Positions 1-10,898 of a stretch of DNA of 64,000 nucleotides are shown here, piece after piece. The notes under the pieces are model-generated. The model saw nothing but the letters and a program-made list of their open reading frames with translations, searched no databases and was not told where the DNA came from. Numbering within the stretch: the first letter of the stretch is position 1; each line of letters begins with the position of its first letter. Location: positions 62,001-126,000 of the forward strand of contig JAIXMQ010000068.1 in the NCBI GenBank assembly GCA_025716855.1. The letters are read 5' to 3'. A program made the translations under genes and the position numbers. This DNA is from Pilaira anomala (taxonomy: Eukaryota > Mucoromycota > Mucoromycetes > Mucorales > Mucoraceae).

Positions 1-762
1 TATTGTTAAACTTTTCCACCGGGATTTCTTATTTGAGCCATATTAATTACTTTAAGAGAAAAAAAAAAAAAAAAAAAAAAAAAAGAGGCAAAGGAAAGGA
101 AAGAAGGTTATTTAGCCACCACAATGATGCGAGAAAGCAAGGAGTTTTTTTTTTTTTTTTTTTTTGAAAACGTCATGTTGTAATAATTCCAGTAGTTACC
201 TGAAAGTGAGAGAATTGTATGCATGACGTAAAAATTAAAAAGATTCAGACATAAAGGTCAATGCTTTTTTCTTTATTCGTAGATTTTCTCGGGAAACTAG
301 AGCCAAAAAGTTATAAAAAATCGTCGATTGTATAACCTCGTTTTAATCCCGTCTCTTTTTTCTTTCTCTGTTTCTTCGGTTCGCGAACGGATAGCTTTCC
401 GTCATCACATGTTGGAAATAAATAAATTAGTAAAAAAAAAAAAAAAAAAAAAAATTATCCTTCTCATGAGAAAAGTTAGTTTTCATTCTTCCCGTTGTTG
501 TATAATCGAATTTCATCAAAGTCAGTGCTCTTTTTTTTTTTTTTTCTATTATTGCTAAAAACAAAACAAACTTTTTTTATGCAAAAAGTATATACTAAAT
601 TATCTAACATTTTATTTATTCATTTTCTTTTTCGGAAAAAAGCTATAGTAAATGATGGAGTGTTTGTTATCAAAGTTCGAAGGTATATAAAACAAAAACA
701 AAAAATGTGGCTGCAGCAGGTTTGAACTTAAGTTTATATTATTATTATTATTATTATTTCTT
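1..762. other. Intergenic, left edge
   Basis: No gene is supported here. The stretch is A/T-rich with A and T homopolymer runs near 60-84, 145-165, 433-453 and 531-545, and short open frames of low complexity only. An ATT/TAT triplet run sits at 737-758, just beyond the stop of the minus-strand gene that follows. It probably contains that gene's 3' flank. Confidence 0.6.
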
Positions 763-2054
763 TCATTTATCCATACTGAGATCATTAGCTGACACATCTT
801 GAATAGTACATAGATTATGCCGTTTTAAGGGTGCTGTACTACACGAACAATTTAAAGCCTCAGCAGTGTCATCATAATTATCAGTGGTAGTAATAATGTC
901 AGATCCAGACAGATTCCTGGCCGAAACGTGCAGATGATGTCCTTCTGAACTAGAAGACACTAATGAAAATAAGGATTCGGCAGTTCTTTTTTTGTTAAGA
1001 TTTTGTTGTTGTTGTTGTTGTTGTTGTTGTTGCTGATGATGATGAGAACTTGTTTGTTGTTTAAAAATTGTGCCTACACTGTATATACTACTGTTGTTGG
1101 AATTATCTTTATAGAAAGAATCCAATACATTTAAACTACTTGGTTTTTTACCAATGGCTGTAGTCGATAGCTTGGTTTCTCCTTGAACTATACTTAAGAA
1201 TTCCTTTTCATCAAAGTATTTTAATGCAGCCCATGTTGGATTTAAAAAGGCAAAAGTTTTTTTAAAGTTACTTAAATGTTCTATAATATGTAAAAAAAAA
1301 AAAAAAAAAAGTGTTAGAAAAAAAAAAAAAGCTCTGTTTACTTCTATTGTACACAAACATTTCATTACTTACGTCTTCCGACACCACCTTGAGATTTGAT
1401 ACCATGTAGAGGCTGTGTAGGAGCAGGTAAGGTACCTTTGGATCCTTGATTTAACGGAAGTTTATTCTTCTCCATTCTACAAATATTTCTAGCAATACAA
1501 ACACCTGCTAAAGTAGCAGCATATCCTGTCTTCTCTTCTACAATATTTGTTACATCACCACCAGCATAGATATGTTTATACTTGTAATGATCTAATTGTA
1601 AAGTAGGCTTTACACGAATTTTTCCCCAATGATCAACACAAGACTCAAATCCAACATCACCGTCACCACGAAATATATCACTGCAGGGAGTAGTTCCCGT
1701 CGCTAAAAATACTTTGTCATAGCCTGTATAACTGGCTCCACTTGAACCTAAATAAGAGTTGGTATCATTCGAGTCAAAATCAACTATTTTTTCGTTCAAA
1801 ACAATTTCAACCCCTAAATTAGTAAGATACTCAAGTGCATTCGCTTGTCTCTTATCCGAACTTCGTCGCACCAGATTTGAATGGGAGTCAACTATTGTTA
1901 TTCTTTTCTTATTTTGGTAAGGTGGAGGGTATTGATGAGTTGCAATCTCACTGGCAAGTTCACAACCGACTAATCCACCGCCTATAAAGAAAGATAAATA
2001 AAAAGAAACCTGTAATTTTTTTTTTCGGATGTATGTTTCCATTTGTTTTGTTTT

Positions 2055-2098
<44 letters not shown>

Positions 2099-2458
2099 GT
2101 ACCTATAATCAATACAGACCTAGACTTTTTTAACTCGTTGTGTTCTACCGTAAGTTCTGATAGCCGGTAAAGCGATGAAGTATCAAATGACTTTAATTTT
2201 GACGTATATGTACTTCCCGTAGCGATCACCAAATAATCTAGTGGTACCTGAAATAAAATATAAAGTAAATAAAACATATCGTACTTTCAACCATTAAAAA
2301 AAATATATATATCGAATGTTTACATATTCATTATTCACTTTGATTGAGGTCGCATCATTTACTACTCGTTCGGCATATCCGATAATAACTTTTCCATTCT
2401 TAACGTAAGAATCATGTCGAACTCTTAATGAAGATGTTTCTTCCGGTCTTACTAAGAG

Positions 2459-2494
<36 letters not shown>

Positions 2495-3618
2495 ATATAA
2501 ATTTAGAATCATAATATATCAAAAAGTAAATTTTTTTTTCTCTCTCTTTCTCACGAACTTTAATCATGCCTGGTGTATATTCAAAGGAATCTAAAAAAAA
2601 AGGATATACAAAGAAAAATTGACACTTCAGTATATAGGTGACATGTAACAAGTACAAAGTCGCAGCAGTACCTTTAGTATCTATCAAAGTTACATGAAAA
2701 CGTGGCATGGGGTCTAAAATTGACGCGACGGTGAAACCCTGTCAATTCGTGTAACATGTTAGCGATTAATATTAATGAATCTATATAGTTTTTTTTTTTT
2801 TTTTTTCTTACCGTAAATCCTCCACCAACAATAACAACTCTTTTCTGGTATTTACTACATGTAGGGTCATGAAGTATTCTAGAAGAAAAGTAAATGGGAG
2901 TTAATTTTACACGTTTGGGGGGGGGGGGTTAATATAGGAAATACTTTACTGATTTAAAGTGTTGTATGCTTTATCAAATTCAGTAATTTTTTCATTCTAC
3001 GCATATTATAAAAAAAAAAAAAATTAAAATATGAAGAAGCAAACAATCTTTTTGTTGAATTTACTACTTTACCAAGAAAATTTTTACTTGGTCTTCTGCA
3101 TCTTTAAATATATCAAGTGCCTGAGCTTTTGAAATAATGGCGTATTTATGTGCTTCTATATAGTATGCAATACAATCCTTATTTGTTACGTTTAGCTCTA
3201 GTGGTGCATCTTTTGATAAAAAAGTTTTCCAGATTCTAAATATATAAAAAGATAAATTAATCTAAACACTGTACATATTGCTCTATTATCTTGTTGTTGC
3301 TGTAGTAGCTGCTAACCTGTGAACAATTGCTTCGATATTTTTTGGAATTTTTTCATGCCGTAATTCTGATAATGCTTCAATGAATAATAGATTTTCGTGT
3401 GCGTGAATATTTTGTAAATAAGTTTGGAAATAAGCCAATTGTTCTGGTGAGGCAAGTATATCGTTTAATCGTTTATATTCCTCATTTTCAAATATTGAAA
3501 TGGTTGATGAATCCGAAACTGGTTCTAAAGAGTGAATAGAGTATTCATCCAGCGACTTGATAATTCCTTCTATTTGTTTCTGTTGAATCAATGATTCTGA
3601 GGGTCTAACAATTGCCAT
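763..3618 (-). CDS. RGS domain fused to AIFM2/FSP1-like FAD-dependent oxidoreductase
   Basis: Spliced model of ten exons: 3317-3618, 3073-3235, 2950-2996, 2812-2878, 2672-2738, 2555-2590, 2324-2451, 2103-2247, 1373-1981, 763-1280 (2082 nt, 693 aa). Residues about 45-165 match the RGS fold (SPEQLAYFQTYLQ, HENLLFIEAL, then IWKTFLS and AQALDIFKDAEDQV), which in known proteins accelerates GTP hydrolysis by G-alpha. From about residue 185 a class II pyridine-nucleotide-disulfide oxidoreductase follows: FAD-binding VVIVGGGFTG (about 185-194), VIATGS, NAD(P)-binding VLIIGGGLVGCELA (about 314-327) and a late FAD motif IYAGGDV (about 455-465). The overall order resembles AIFM2/FSP1, quinone-reducing flavoproteins. 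The tail (about 522-693) is low complexity with an HHH plus 11-Gln run. All ten exons join in one frame. The FAD part has no ATG of its own upstream of its first exon. If the 2879-2949 intron is retained, an RGS-only protein would stop at 2946. Substrate and G-alpha partner are unknown. Confidence 0.75.
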
Positions 3619-5536
3619 TATATATATTTTTAGATATTTTTAAAGAAAAAGAGAGAAATTGATCTAGAGAAAAATAAATTCCTTTTTTCTTTAGTTTGGA
3701 CTTTTCGGCTTTAACTGGGATGTTTCACTTCCTCTCCCGCCAAAACCATATTTTGTATTGGACTGATTCGTAAGACGGGGTTATTTCGGTAATCTTTTTT
3801 TACTGCTCAAAAAAAAAAAAGTCCCTAATACTTTGAAATTTTTCTGTTTTCCCTTAGGTCTAAACTTTAAAAAATGTCATAGAAAAAATAAAAATTGCTT
3901 AATGTACACTAGCTTTGAACAAGTTTTTTTGTTTTTTTTAAAAAAAAATAATAATACTGAATTGTTCTTGTATAAATATTAGAAGTAATCATTTACCACG
4001 TACTTGGGGGGTTTTCTACTTCATCTTTCTGATGCACAAAAAAAAAATCTAATCTGCTTTTCAATCTCTCTTATAAAACCAATGATCAAAGCGGTAGCCT
4101 AAAAAAAAAATGTAAGGAAAAAGCAACATACACTCCCTAAAGCAAATTTCTAAAATATACAGAGTAATTTGAAGCATCCAATTTTCATCTAAATGAGACA
4201 TTTTGTTTTAATTCTTATTCTCTCCAAGTTTTAAGGAACAATTTAACACAAACCATCATCGTGCGCCGTCATTTTTTTTTTTTTTTTAAAAAATAAAAGA
4301 GAAACACGAATGTATATAAATTACATATACAAAAGATCTAGAAAATGGTAGTACAAAAAGAACATTTGACACCTTTTTCGTTAAAATCCTTTAAGACGGC
4401 GATACATTATCAAAAGGAATAAAATAATGACGAACTATTTTGTTAACATTAACACTTTTTGCATTATGGGTTGAACGAATTATAAATGGTAACCGATCGC
4501 GGAGCTTTTTCTTTTTTTTTTTTAAAAAAAAAAGAATGCTTAAATAGGTTTTAGTTCAGGGTCCAAACAGACAAAAAAGCTTATTACCTAAAGCAAACAA
4601 ACAACTGAAAATGTACACAATATAGCGAGGTTGACGGAGTAATAAACAATCTTACCTATAAATTTCTTCATGTATGAGTCAAATAGTAATAACTAATATG
4701 TTGTCTATTAATAGCGATTAAGAAATGTCCGGTTATTTTTACATAGACATATAAGGACATGATCCATCTGAATCCATAAACTCCTTATAGTAATCTACAT
4801 CTATCTTTTTTTTTTCTTGCAAGAACTTTTCATCAAGATATGTAATGATCAATAATATACAAGTAGTTCATTTTATAAGTAACGTAACACATATTTATAG
4901 AATCGATAATTGCATATCGGGTCATTATTATTTTCTTGAAAAATTATATAGTATGAAAACTGAAAAGGGTATATCCCGAGAAAAAAAGGGAGCTCCGCAA
5001 AAAAAAAAAAAGGCTTCTCTTATAAAACAGGTACCAATAAAACACTTGTAACAATGTACCTTATAAGAATAGTATTTGCAATTCCTATTTTTTTTTTTTT
5101 CAGGCCCGCTAATGAAATGTGTATATTTGCTACAGCATTTATACTAAACTTTGCTCAGAATTGTATATTTATCCAAACTATAAAGTTTTATTTACATGCC
5201 AAAGTGCAAAGTATAAAAGTTAACCATCATTCTATTGATTTCAGTCATTTGAAACATAGACCATGCAAATTTTGATTTGTAAGTTTAGCCGTGATTCGTA
5301 GTCCTTTTGGTTTCGCATAATTTTACTCGTTACAAACTTTTTGTAAGCGGAGTTGTTCGATATAAGAAAACTGCTTACAAAAAAAAAAAAAGAAGTATTA
5401 TAATACTACGAAAAAAGAGAATTGTAAAAGTGTTTACATTTTTTAAATAATTATATGTAAAACCAGGTTTTAACAAACAAATAAACAAACAAACAAAAAA
5501 AAAGTACAAATGATTTATATTTTATAATATAAAAAT
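3619..5536. other. Intergenic, 1.9 kb
   Basis: Lies between the start of the RGS-oxidoreductase gene and the 3' end of PRP31, so it should hold the former's promoter. It is A/T-rich with many 8-15 nt A or T runs. Two short open frames at 4845-5051 and 5054-5275 show no recognisable domain, no signal peptide and no convincing splice partners. No tRNA-like box A/B pattern was seen. Confidence 0.5.
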
Positions 5537-7168
5537 CTAATGCTTTGGATATAAACTAAAAGCACCATCCCCAAAGTATTTTTCACCACGTTTTTCTTTT
5601 GTTTTTTCAACTTGTGCTGTAGGATCTACCAATTCCATACTTTGAGCAGGAGTAAATGCCAATGAGGAAGCTAGACCAGAAGTAGCCAAACCAGATACGC
5701 GGTTACTGAAACTTTTAAGTTTTGGTGCCTTAACCTTGTTTCTTTGATCTGCCACAGAGGCTCTAATTTTACCAATTTGTTTAGCTGCCATACCAAGACC
5801 TTCTGTCTCATCACCATAACCGATTTCCTCTTCAGCATCACCAAATGCCATTCTGTTACGAGCAGCACGTAGCTCGGTCATAGCATAAGCTTCCTTTTGT
5901 CTTCGCACTCTCTTACCACCTCTTCTCTTTTTAGGTCCTTCATCAGGGATAGGTAAAGCCTTGACAATCTTCAAAGAAGGTGCTTCTTGTAATTTATCAA
6001 TCTTTGCATCAATTTCCTCTCTCATCTTTTGTCCTTCTTCACCATTGGGAGAACTATGGCTTGCATCAATACGAGCTGCCAATGTTGCTTTAGCAGAAAT
6101 AATCTTGACTAATTTACGACGTAAATCTTGAGGTGCTGAATTAACTAAATCAGAATAATAAATGTACCCAGCATGTCTTTCGGTATGTGCAGAAGAGAAC
6201 CCAGTATTTGTCTTTTTATTATTACCGAGTACCTGCACATTACAAGCAGGAATCTTACAAAATGCAGTTAATCCACCTGCGGCCGTTAATAATTTAGCTG
6301 CTGTAGATGTACCAATCACATTGGATAAATTGGGTGCAATCACTGTCATTCTAGATTCTACATAATTCATAATCTTTTTACGCGCATCGTCTAAAGCTAA
6401 TGCCATATCACATGCTTCTTCTGTCAATTTCCATTCCTCTTCTGATAATTCTTTACCGGCAGTCGTGGAGGCGGTCACGGTGATTACCATCACAGTAGCA
6501 GAAGGTAAAAATTGACGAAGGTCTGCTTTGGTGACATCCATTTCGTTGCCAATTGCTTTTACTGTACGTGCGTAATCGAGTGGATTGTAAACAAGTGTTT
6601 CGAGTTCAGGAAATTTTGATGCATAATGATCACGAATAAACTAAGAGAGAAAGAAAGAGAAAGAAAAAAAAAATTAGAACTTTTCGTGTTTTTGTATTTC
6701 AATTCATGTACCTTGTGAACATTTTGAATTTCGCTATCAATATCTGCAGTCATACTATTCGATTCAACAATGAGTTTGTATTCATCGTCTTCTTCTGTTG
6801 GTCCAACTACTTGAGAGGCTTTACGGTTTGCAGCAATAAAATAATCGATTTTCTAGAGATGTAAAAAGAAAAAAAGAAAAAAAAAAGGCAAATTAATATG
6901 ATGTTTTCTCTCGTATTTATACATGTATGAAAATTACATTCAAGACGTCTTGCGTATGTTTAGAATATAATAATTTGCAAGTTCTGCGGACACTGTTTGG
7001 GTTTTCTACAAGATGATCTTGTCCATCACTATCAATTTCCATCTTTACATCTTCAGTTTTGATACGATCCAAAGCTTCTTGTTCCTCGTCAATGTCTGAT
7101 CTTTGTTCCTCTTCTTCGTCTGAAGAGAAATCTAAATCAGCTGCAAGTTCGTCTGCAAGAGTAGCCAT
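5537..7168 (-). CDS. PRP31: U4/U6 snRNP protein Prp31
   Basis: Three exons: 6938-7168, 6712-6852, 5537-6640, giving 491 aa, close to human PRPF31 (499 aa). The protein binds the 15.5K/Snu13-U4 snRNA complex and bridges U4/U6 to U5 in the tri-snRNP. Visible order: an acidic N-terminus (residues 1-55, SSDEEEEQ), a NOSIC-type helical region (KLLYSKHTQDVLN, KIDYFIAANR), the Nop domain (SRMTVIAPNLSNVIGTSTAAKLL and GGLTAFCKIPACNVQVLG), then the Prp31 C-terminal region with the basic GPKKRRGGKRVRRQKEAYAM motif and KYFGDGAFSLYPKH near the end. It lies 147 bp upstream of the end of the PPP1R21-like gene on the same strand. No defects were seen. Confidence 0.95.
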
Positions 7169-7315
7169 TTTTTTTTTATATATAAGTTTCTTTTAAACAA
7201 GCAAAAAGAAAAATAAATAAATATATAAAAAAAAAAAAATGCTTTATTTGTAATTGTAAAAAAAAAAAATAAAAAGTAAAAAAGGACTGCTTAATTAAGT
7301 ATTGAATTGCATAAA

Positions 7316-9952
7316 TTATCTTTGGTTATTGTAACCATTATTGTGTCTTCTTGGTTGTTGTTGATATCTCTGTTGATCTTCTGCTTGTTGTTGAAGTGTT
7401 GAAATAAATTCTGTCATTGTATCTACTTGTTTTTGATAATTTGTTTCAGTAGTGTACAACATATCCTTTCCATTCTTGACTTCTTTATTTAATCTTTCAA
7501 TTTCGGAAAGCATCATTTGCTTTTCTTTTTCTTCTTTTAATAGTCTTTCTTTCATGGATTTATACATGGAAGCAAATCTAACTGCTTTACTGTCTGTCAT
7601 TTGAATCTTTTCAGTCAAATTGTTTACTTGGTACTCATAAAATGTCTTTAATTTTTCTTCTCGCATCAAAATATCTTTTTCATCATATATTTTGGTAATT
7701 GATTCTTGTTCTTCTTCTTCTTCTTCTTCTTCAGGAACAGGTTCTTTTTCTTCCTCGACTGCGTCCATACCTCTATAAACAAAGACCTCTTCCTCTTCCT
7801 CTTCCTCCTCCTCCTCTTCTTCTTCAACTCTAGCTAGTTTTTCTTCTGATGCTGGGTATACAAATACTTCCTCTTCTTGTTCTTCAATGGGTTTGGCTTT
7901 ATTTAGGTCAATCTCTTGTTGTAATCTTTTATTTTCCTTTTCAAGGTTTTCATTCATGGCTTGCAAGTCAGCCATCTTTTGCAACTCAATTTTCTCATTC
8001 TCTTTAATCATAGTTAATAAACGTTCAATTTCCAAGGACTTTTCTTTAATCTTTTCATCAAATTCCTCTTGCTGTTTTATTAAGTTTTTCTTGAATTTTT
8101 CAGCTAAATCATGTTGTTGTTGACTCAACTTCTCTTGTGATTCCTTTTGAGTTTGTTGATATTGTTTATCCTTTTCTTCAGCTAGTTTCTTTATTTCTTC
8201 AGCTTGTTTCTTTATTTCTTCATATTCTTTCTTTGTTGCTTCATACTCCTTCTTGGTTGTTTCGTACTCTTTTCTACTCTCGGCTACCTGTTCTTGATGT
8301 TGTTTTAATAACTGTTCTTGAGTTTGCTTCAACAGTTGATCGTGTAATTGTTGTTGCTTAGAACTCATCTCATCATATACCTTTTGCTGTTCCTGACTCT
8401 TGACTTCAAATTGCTTTTGTAATTCTGAAATTTCAGTTTGTGTCGTATGACTCTTTTCTGCTTGTTCTTTTTCTGTCTTTAATGAATCTAATTCCTTTTT
8501 GGTATCTTCTAATTGTTTTACAAGGTCAGAAAGTTCTTGGGAGTATGTCTTTGTAGATAACATTAATTTGTTTGCGATATCCGAAGGTAAAGCATCAATG
8601 GATTTCTAATGTGATATATGTATAGTGTTACTTTTGAGATTATATGGTTCATGTTATATCAGATACTACCTTATCACCTGCAAAATATAATTTTGCTTGT
8701 TCTTCTAATTGTTTTAATGTTTGTGATGCTTGTGGAGCAATATCAAATAATTTAGTCTCATTATTTAAATCTCCCACTTTACTCAACAAGATAGAACGTA
8801 AACTTTGGATCTCTGATAAAAGTTGGTTATTGTTATCTTGGATTTGTTGGTTTTTTTCTTTTACCAAGTTTGATTTTCTATAGAAAAAAAAAAGGGGGGG
8901 GGGGAGGGGAAGGTATGCATTAATAAAATACACATAGACACTTATCATTGCCTACTTACTCTTTCAATTCTTGTCGTAACCCTTCTATCTCATGTAACAA
9001 TTTATTCTTTTCAGTTTCATCCACAACTTCTTTTACTACTGTTGCTGTCGTTTTGGATTCAGCTAAAATACTTGCATTTTCATCTTGTAATTCTTGTACA
9101 CGTTTTTCCAAATCTTGAATTTGTTTCAATAAGGAATTAATATTATCTGTAAACTCAAACTTGCTCTCTGTTAATTCTTCATGAAGTCGTTCATTTTCTT
9201 CAATTTTACGTTCCAAATCCAAATTGGCTTCTTCTAAAGCTTGTGCGTTCTTCTCTAATTCCTTTTTTACTGAGCCTCCAAGTATTGAAAAATGTGTTCC
9301 TTTCTAATTATATACTTTAATTTATGCTTTTTTTTTTCAGTCTTCACTTTTTAAAACATTTACCTGGTCGCTATCTTGCACTGCTTGAATACGTTTTGTC
9401 AGTCTTTCGTTATGGAATGCTAAAAGATCCAATTGTTCTTGTAACTATTTTATATATATAAAAAAAAAAACAGATGAGTTTCTAAGGCAAAAAAAAAAGG
9501 GCTCTTAATTACCTTTCTTAATTCCTTTTCTTTTTCTTTCACGTTGCCTTGAAGTGCAATATTAGAAGCTTGTTCCTACAGTGTATAGGTGGTTTAGTAC
9601 GTGTGAAAGCATGTGATTCAAATAATTTCATCTACTTTAATAACAGCTTTTTTCAAAACGACATGTTGTGCTTTTAAACTACACGCAATAAAAATAAATA
9701 AATATCTATTTGTGAATAAAAAAAAAAAATAAAAAAAAAGGGACTTACGTAGAATATTGCTGAAATAATTTAAGATATCTTTGAGATAACTCTTCGGCCG
9801 ACGCAGGAATAGCCCCTATTATGCAAATATAGTTTTGTTAAGTCAACCGTTATTTTTTTATACACTTGTTTTTTTTCAGTTGGGGTTGGGGTTGGGGTTT
9901 AATGTATACCTGCATTTAAAGCAGCATGTCTTGAAAACATACCATCACTCAT
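7316..9952 (-). CDS. PPP1R21-like coiled-coil protein (KLRAQ domain, FERRY complex homologue)
   Basis: Eight exons: 9910-9952, 9749-9815, 9636-9678, 9513-9575, 9364-9444, 8960-9303, 8670-8877, 7316-8605 (712 aa; human PPP1R21 is 780 aa). The N-terminus carries the signature found in PPP1R21: YFQQYSTLKAQHVVLKKAV (compare KLRAQ motif), LRKLQEQLDLLAFHNERLTK and KIEENERLHEEL. The rest is coiled coil, with Glu/Gln/Lys heptads and two poly-Glu blocks encoded around 7700-7830. In animals PPP1R21 is the scaffold of the FERRY complex, a Rab5 effector that links mRNAs and ribosomes to early endosomes; the fungal role is inferred. The donor of the third intron (9635, GTAGAT) is the least certain boundary. 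The first intron contains a TTGGGG triplet repeat at 9880-9900. Head-to-head with GDH2. Confidence 0.85.
9880..9900 (+). repeat. Three TTGGGG repeats inside an intron
   Basis: The plus strand reads three consecutive TTGGGG units followed by TTT, inside intron 1 (9816-9909) of the minus-strand PPP1R21-like gene. In this A/T-rich setting the G-runs stand out; three visible G4 runs fall one short of a canonical intramolecular quadruplex. Confidence 0.8.
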
Positions 9953-10272
9953 GGTCTATATTTTCTGTTTACAAAAGTAAGAAAAAAAGGAAACAGGGAC
10001 ACGAATATAATGGAAAAGAACAATGTTACCCTTTTTGAAAGCCCGGTCATTCTCGATGATATATGGCTTCAAAAGGCAACTTCGCAACCCCAATTCTCTT
10101 CTCCACGTGCGTCAGACAAACAGAAATGAAGAATAGTTATTCAACAACGCGTAAATAGAAGTCAGTCTGAGCAAGAAACCCTTTTTCATACGTGTTTCTA
10201 GATTTGTTCACAGGTTTTAAAAGATGGTTGATAAGGGTATTATGTTATCTTTCTACAAGGTGTATAAACAAT

Positions 10273-10298
10273 ATGCGATATATATATATATATCGCAT
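10273..10298. repeat. Perfect 26-bp palindrome
   Basis: ATGCGA, then an alternating TA core, then TCGCAT: the 26 bases equal their own reverse complement. It can extrude a cruciform, and sits about 320 bp from the PPP1R21-like ATG and 600 bp from the GDH2 ATG. Confidence 0.85.
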
Positions 10299-10736
10299 TT
10301 GCCTTGTTTATTTTGATTAACATATTATAAATCTTGTTGGTCTAATAAATTACCCTCCAAAAAAAAGGGGGGGAAGAGACACGCATTCTTAAAAAGAATA
10401 AAAAAAGGGTTTTTTTATTTATAAAACATAGATGTAAACGCTCGTTTCCATGTTTAAAAATAAGTATATATATTGCGTTTTACGAGATGTTGCTGCAAAG
10501 CCTTAAATAAAATACATGTTTTAGTCCCGATTTCTATTTTATTGCTATGACGAAAGGTTAAATAAACTTTTCGAGGATCAGACAGTGACAAAAAAAAGAA
10601 GTCTATCGATTTTCTTATCAAATAATATTGTAACTCAACAACTAAAAAGAAAGAAAAGAGACTTACCTTTTATCATCATACATAGAACAAAATGATAAAG
10701 CTCGTCGAATGATTTTAAAGCCAATAAAAGATTATG

Positions 10737-10740
<4 letters not shown>

Positions 10741-10792
<52 letters not shown>
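10741..10792 (+). repeat. Poly(dA) tract, 52 nt
   Basis: An uninterrupted run of 52 A bases about 105 bp upstream of the GDH2 start codon. The length is likely polymorphic or error-prone in assembly. Confidence 0.9.
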
Positions 10793-10793
<1 letters not shown>

Positions 10794-10898
10794 GTACTAT
10801 CTGCACATATATACTTTTAAACCGTTTCAAGTATAAATATCTCGATTGATAAGCTACTGAACTTTCTTTTCTTCCTTTTCTTTAGTTGCAAAAAAATA

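Larger units (their letters stand above)
9953..10898. promoter_or_regulatory. Shared divergent promoter region, PPP1R21-like / GDH2
   Basis: These 946 bp separate the two divergent starts and must hold both promoters. Notable elements are a perfect 26-bp palindrome at 10273-10298, a 52-nt A tract at 10741-10792 (a likely nucleosome-excluding poly(dA:dT) element) and a pyrimidine-rich stretch CTTTCTTTTCTTCC just before the GDH2 ATG. No specific activator site could be assigned. Confidence 0.6.

Noticed and set aside
328..725. Overlapping plus-strand open frames near the left edge
   Set aside because: They run through A/T homopolymers, encode poly-Lys/Phe stretches and have no recognisable domain or splice partners.
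2412..2708. A stand-alone 98-aa minus-strand protein
   Set aside because: It is an unspliced reading through introns of the RGS-oxidoreductase gene; the poly-Phe part is intron sequence.
2946..3618. RGS-only protein as the sole product
   Set aside because: It needs retention of a good GTAAAG...TTCTAG intron and leaves the oxidoreductase exons without any start codon. Kept only as a possible alternative form.
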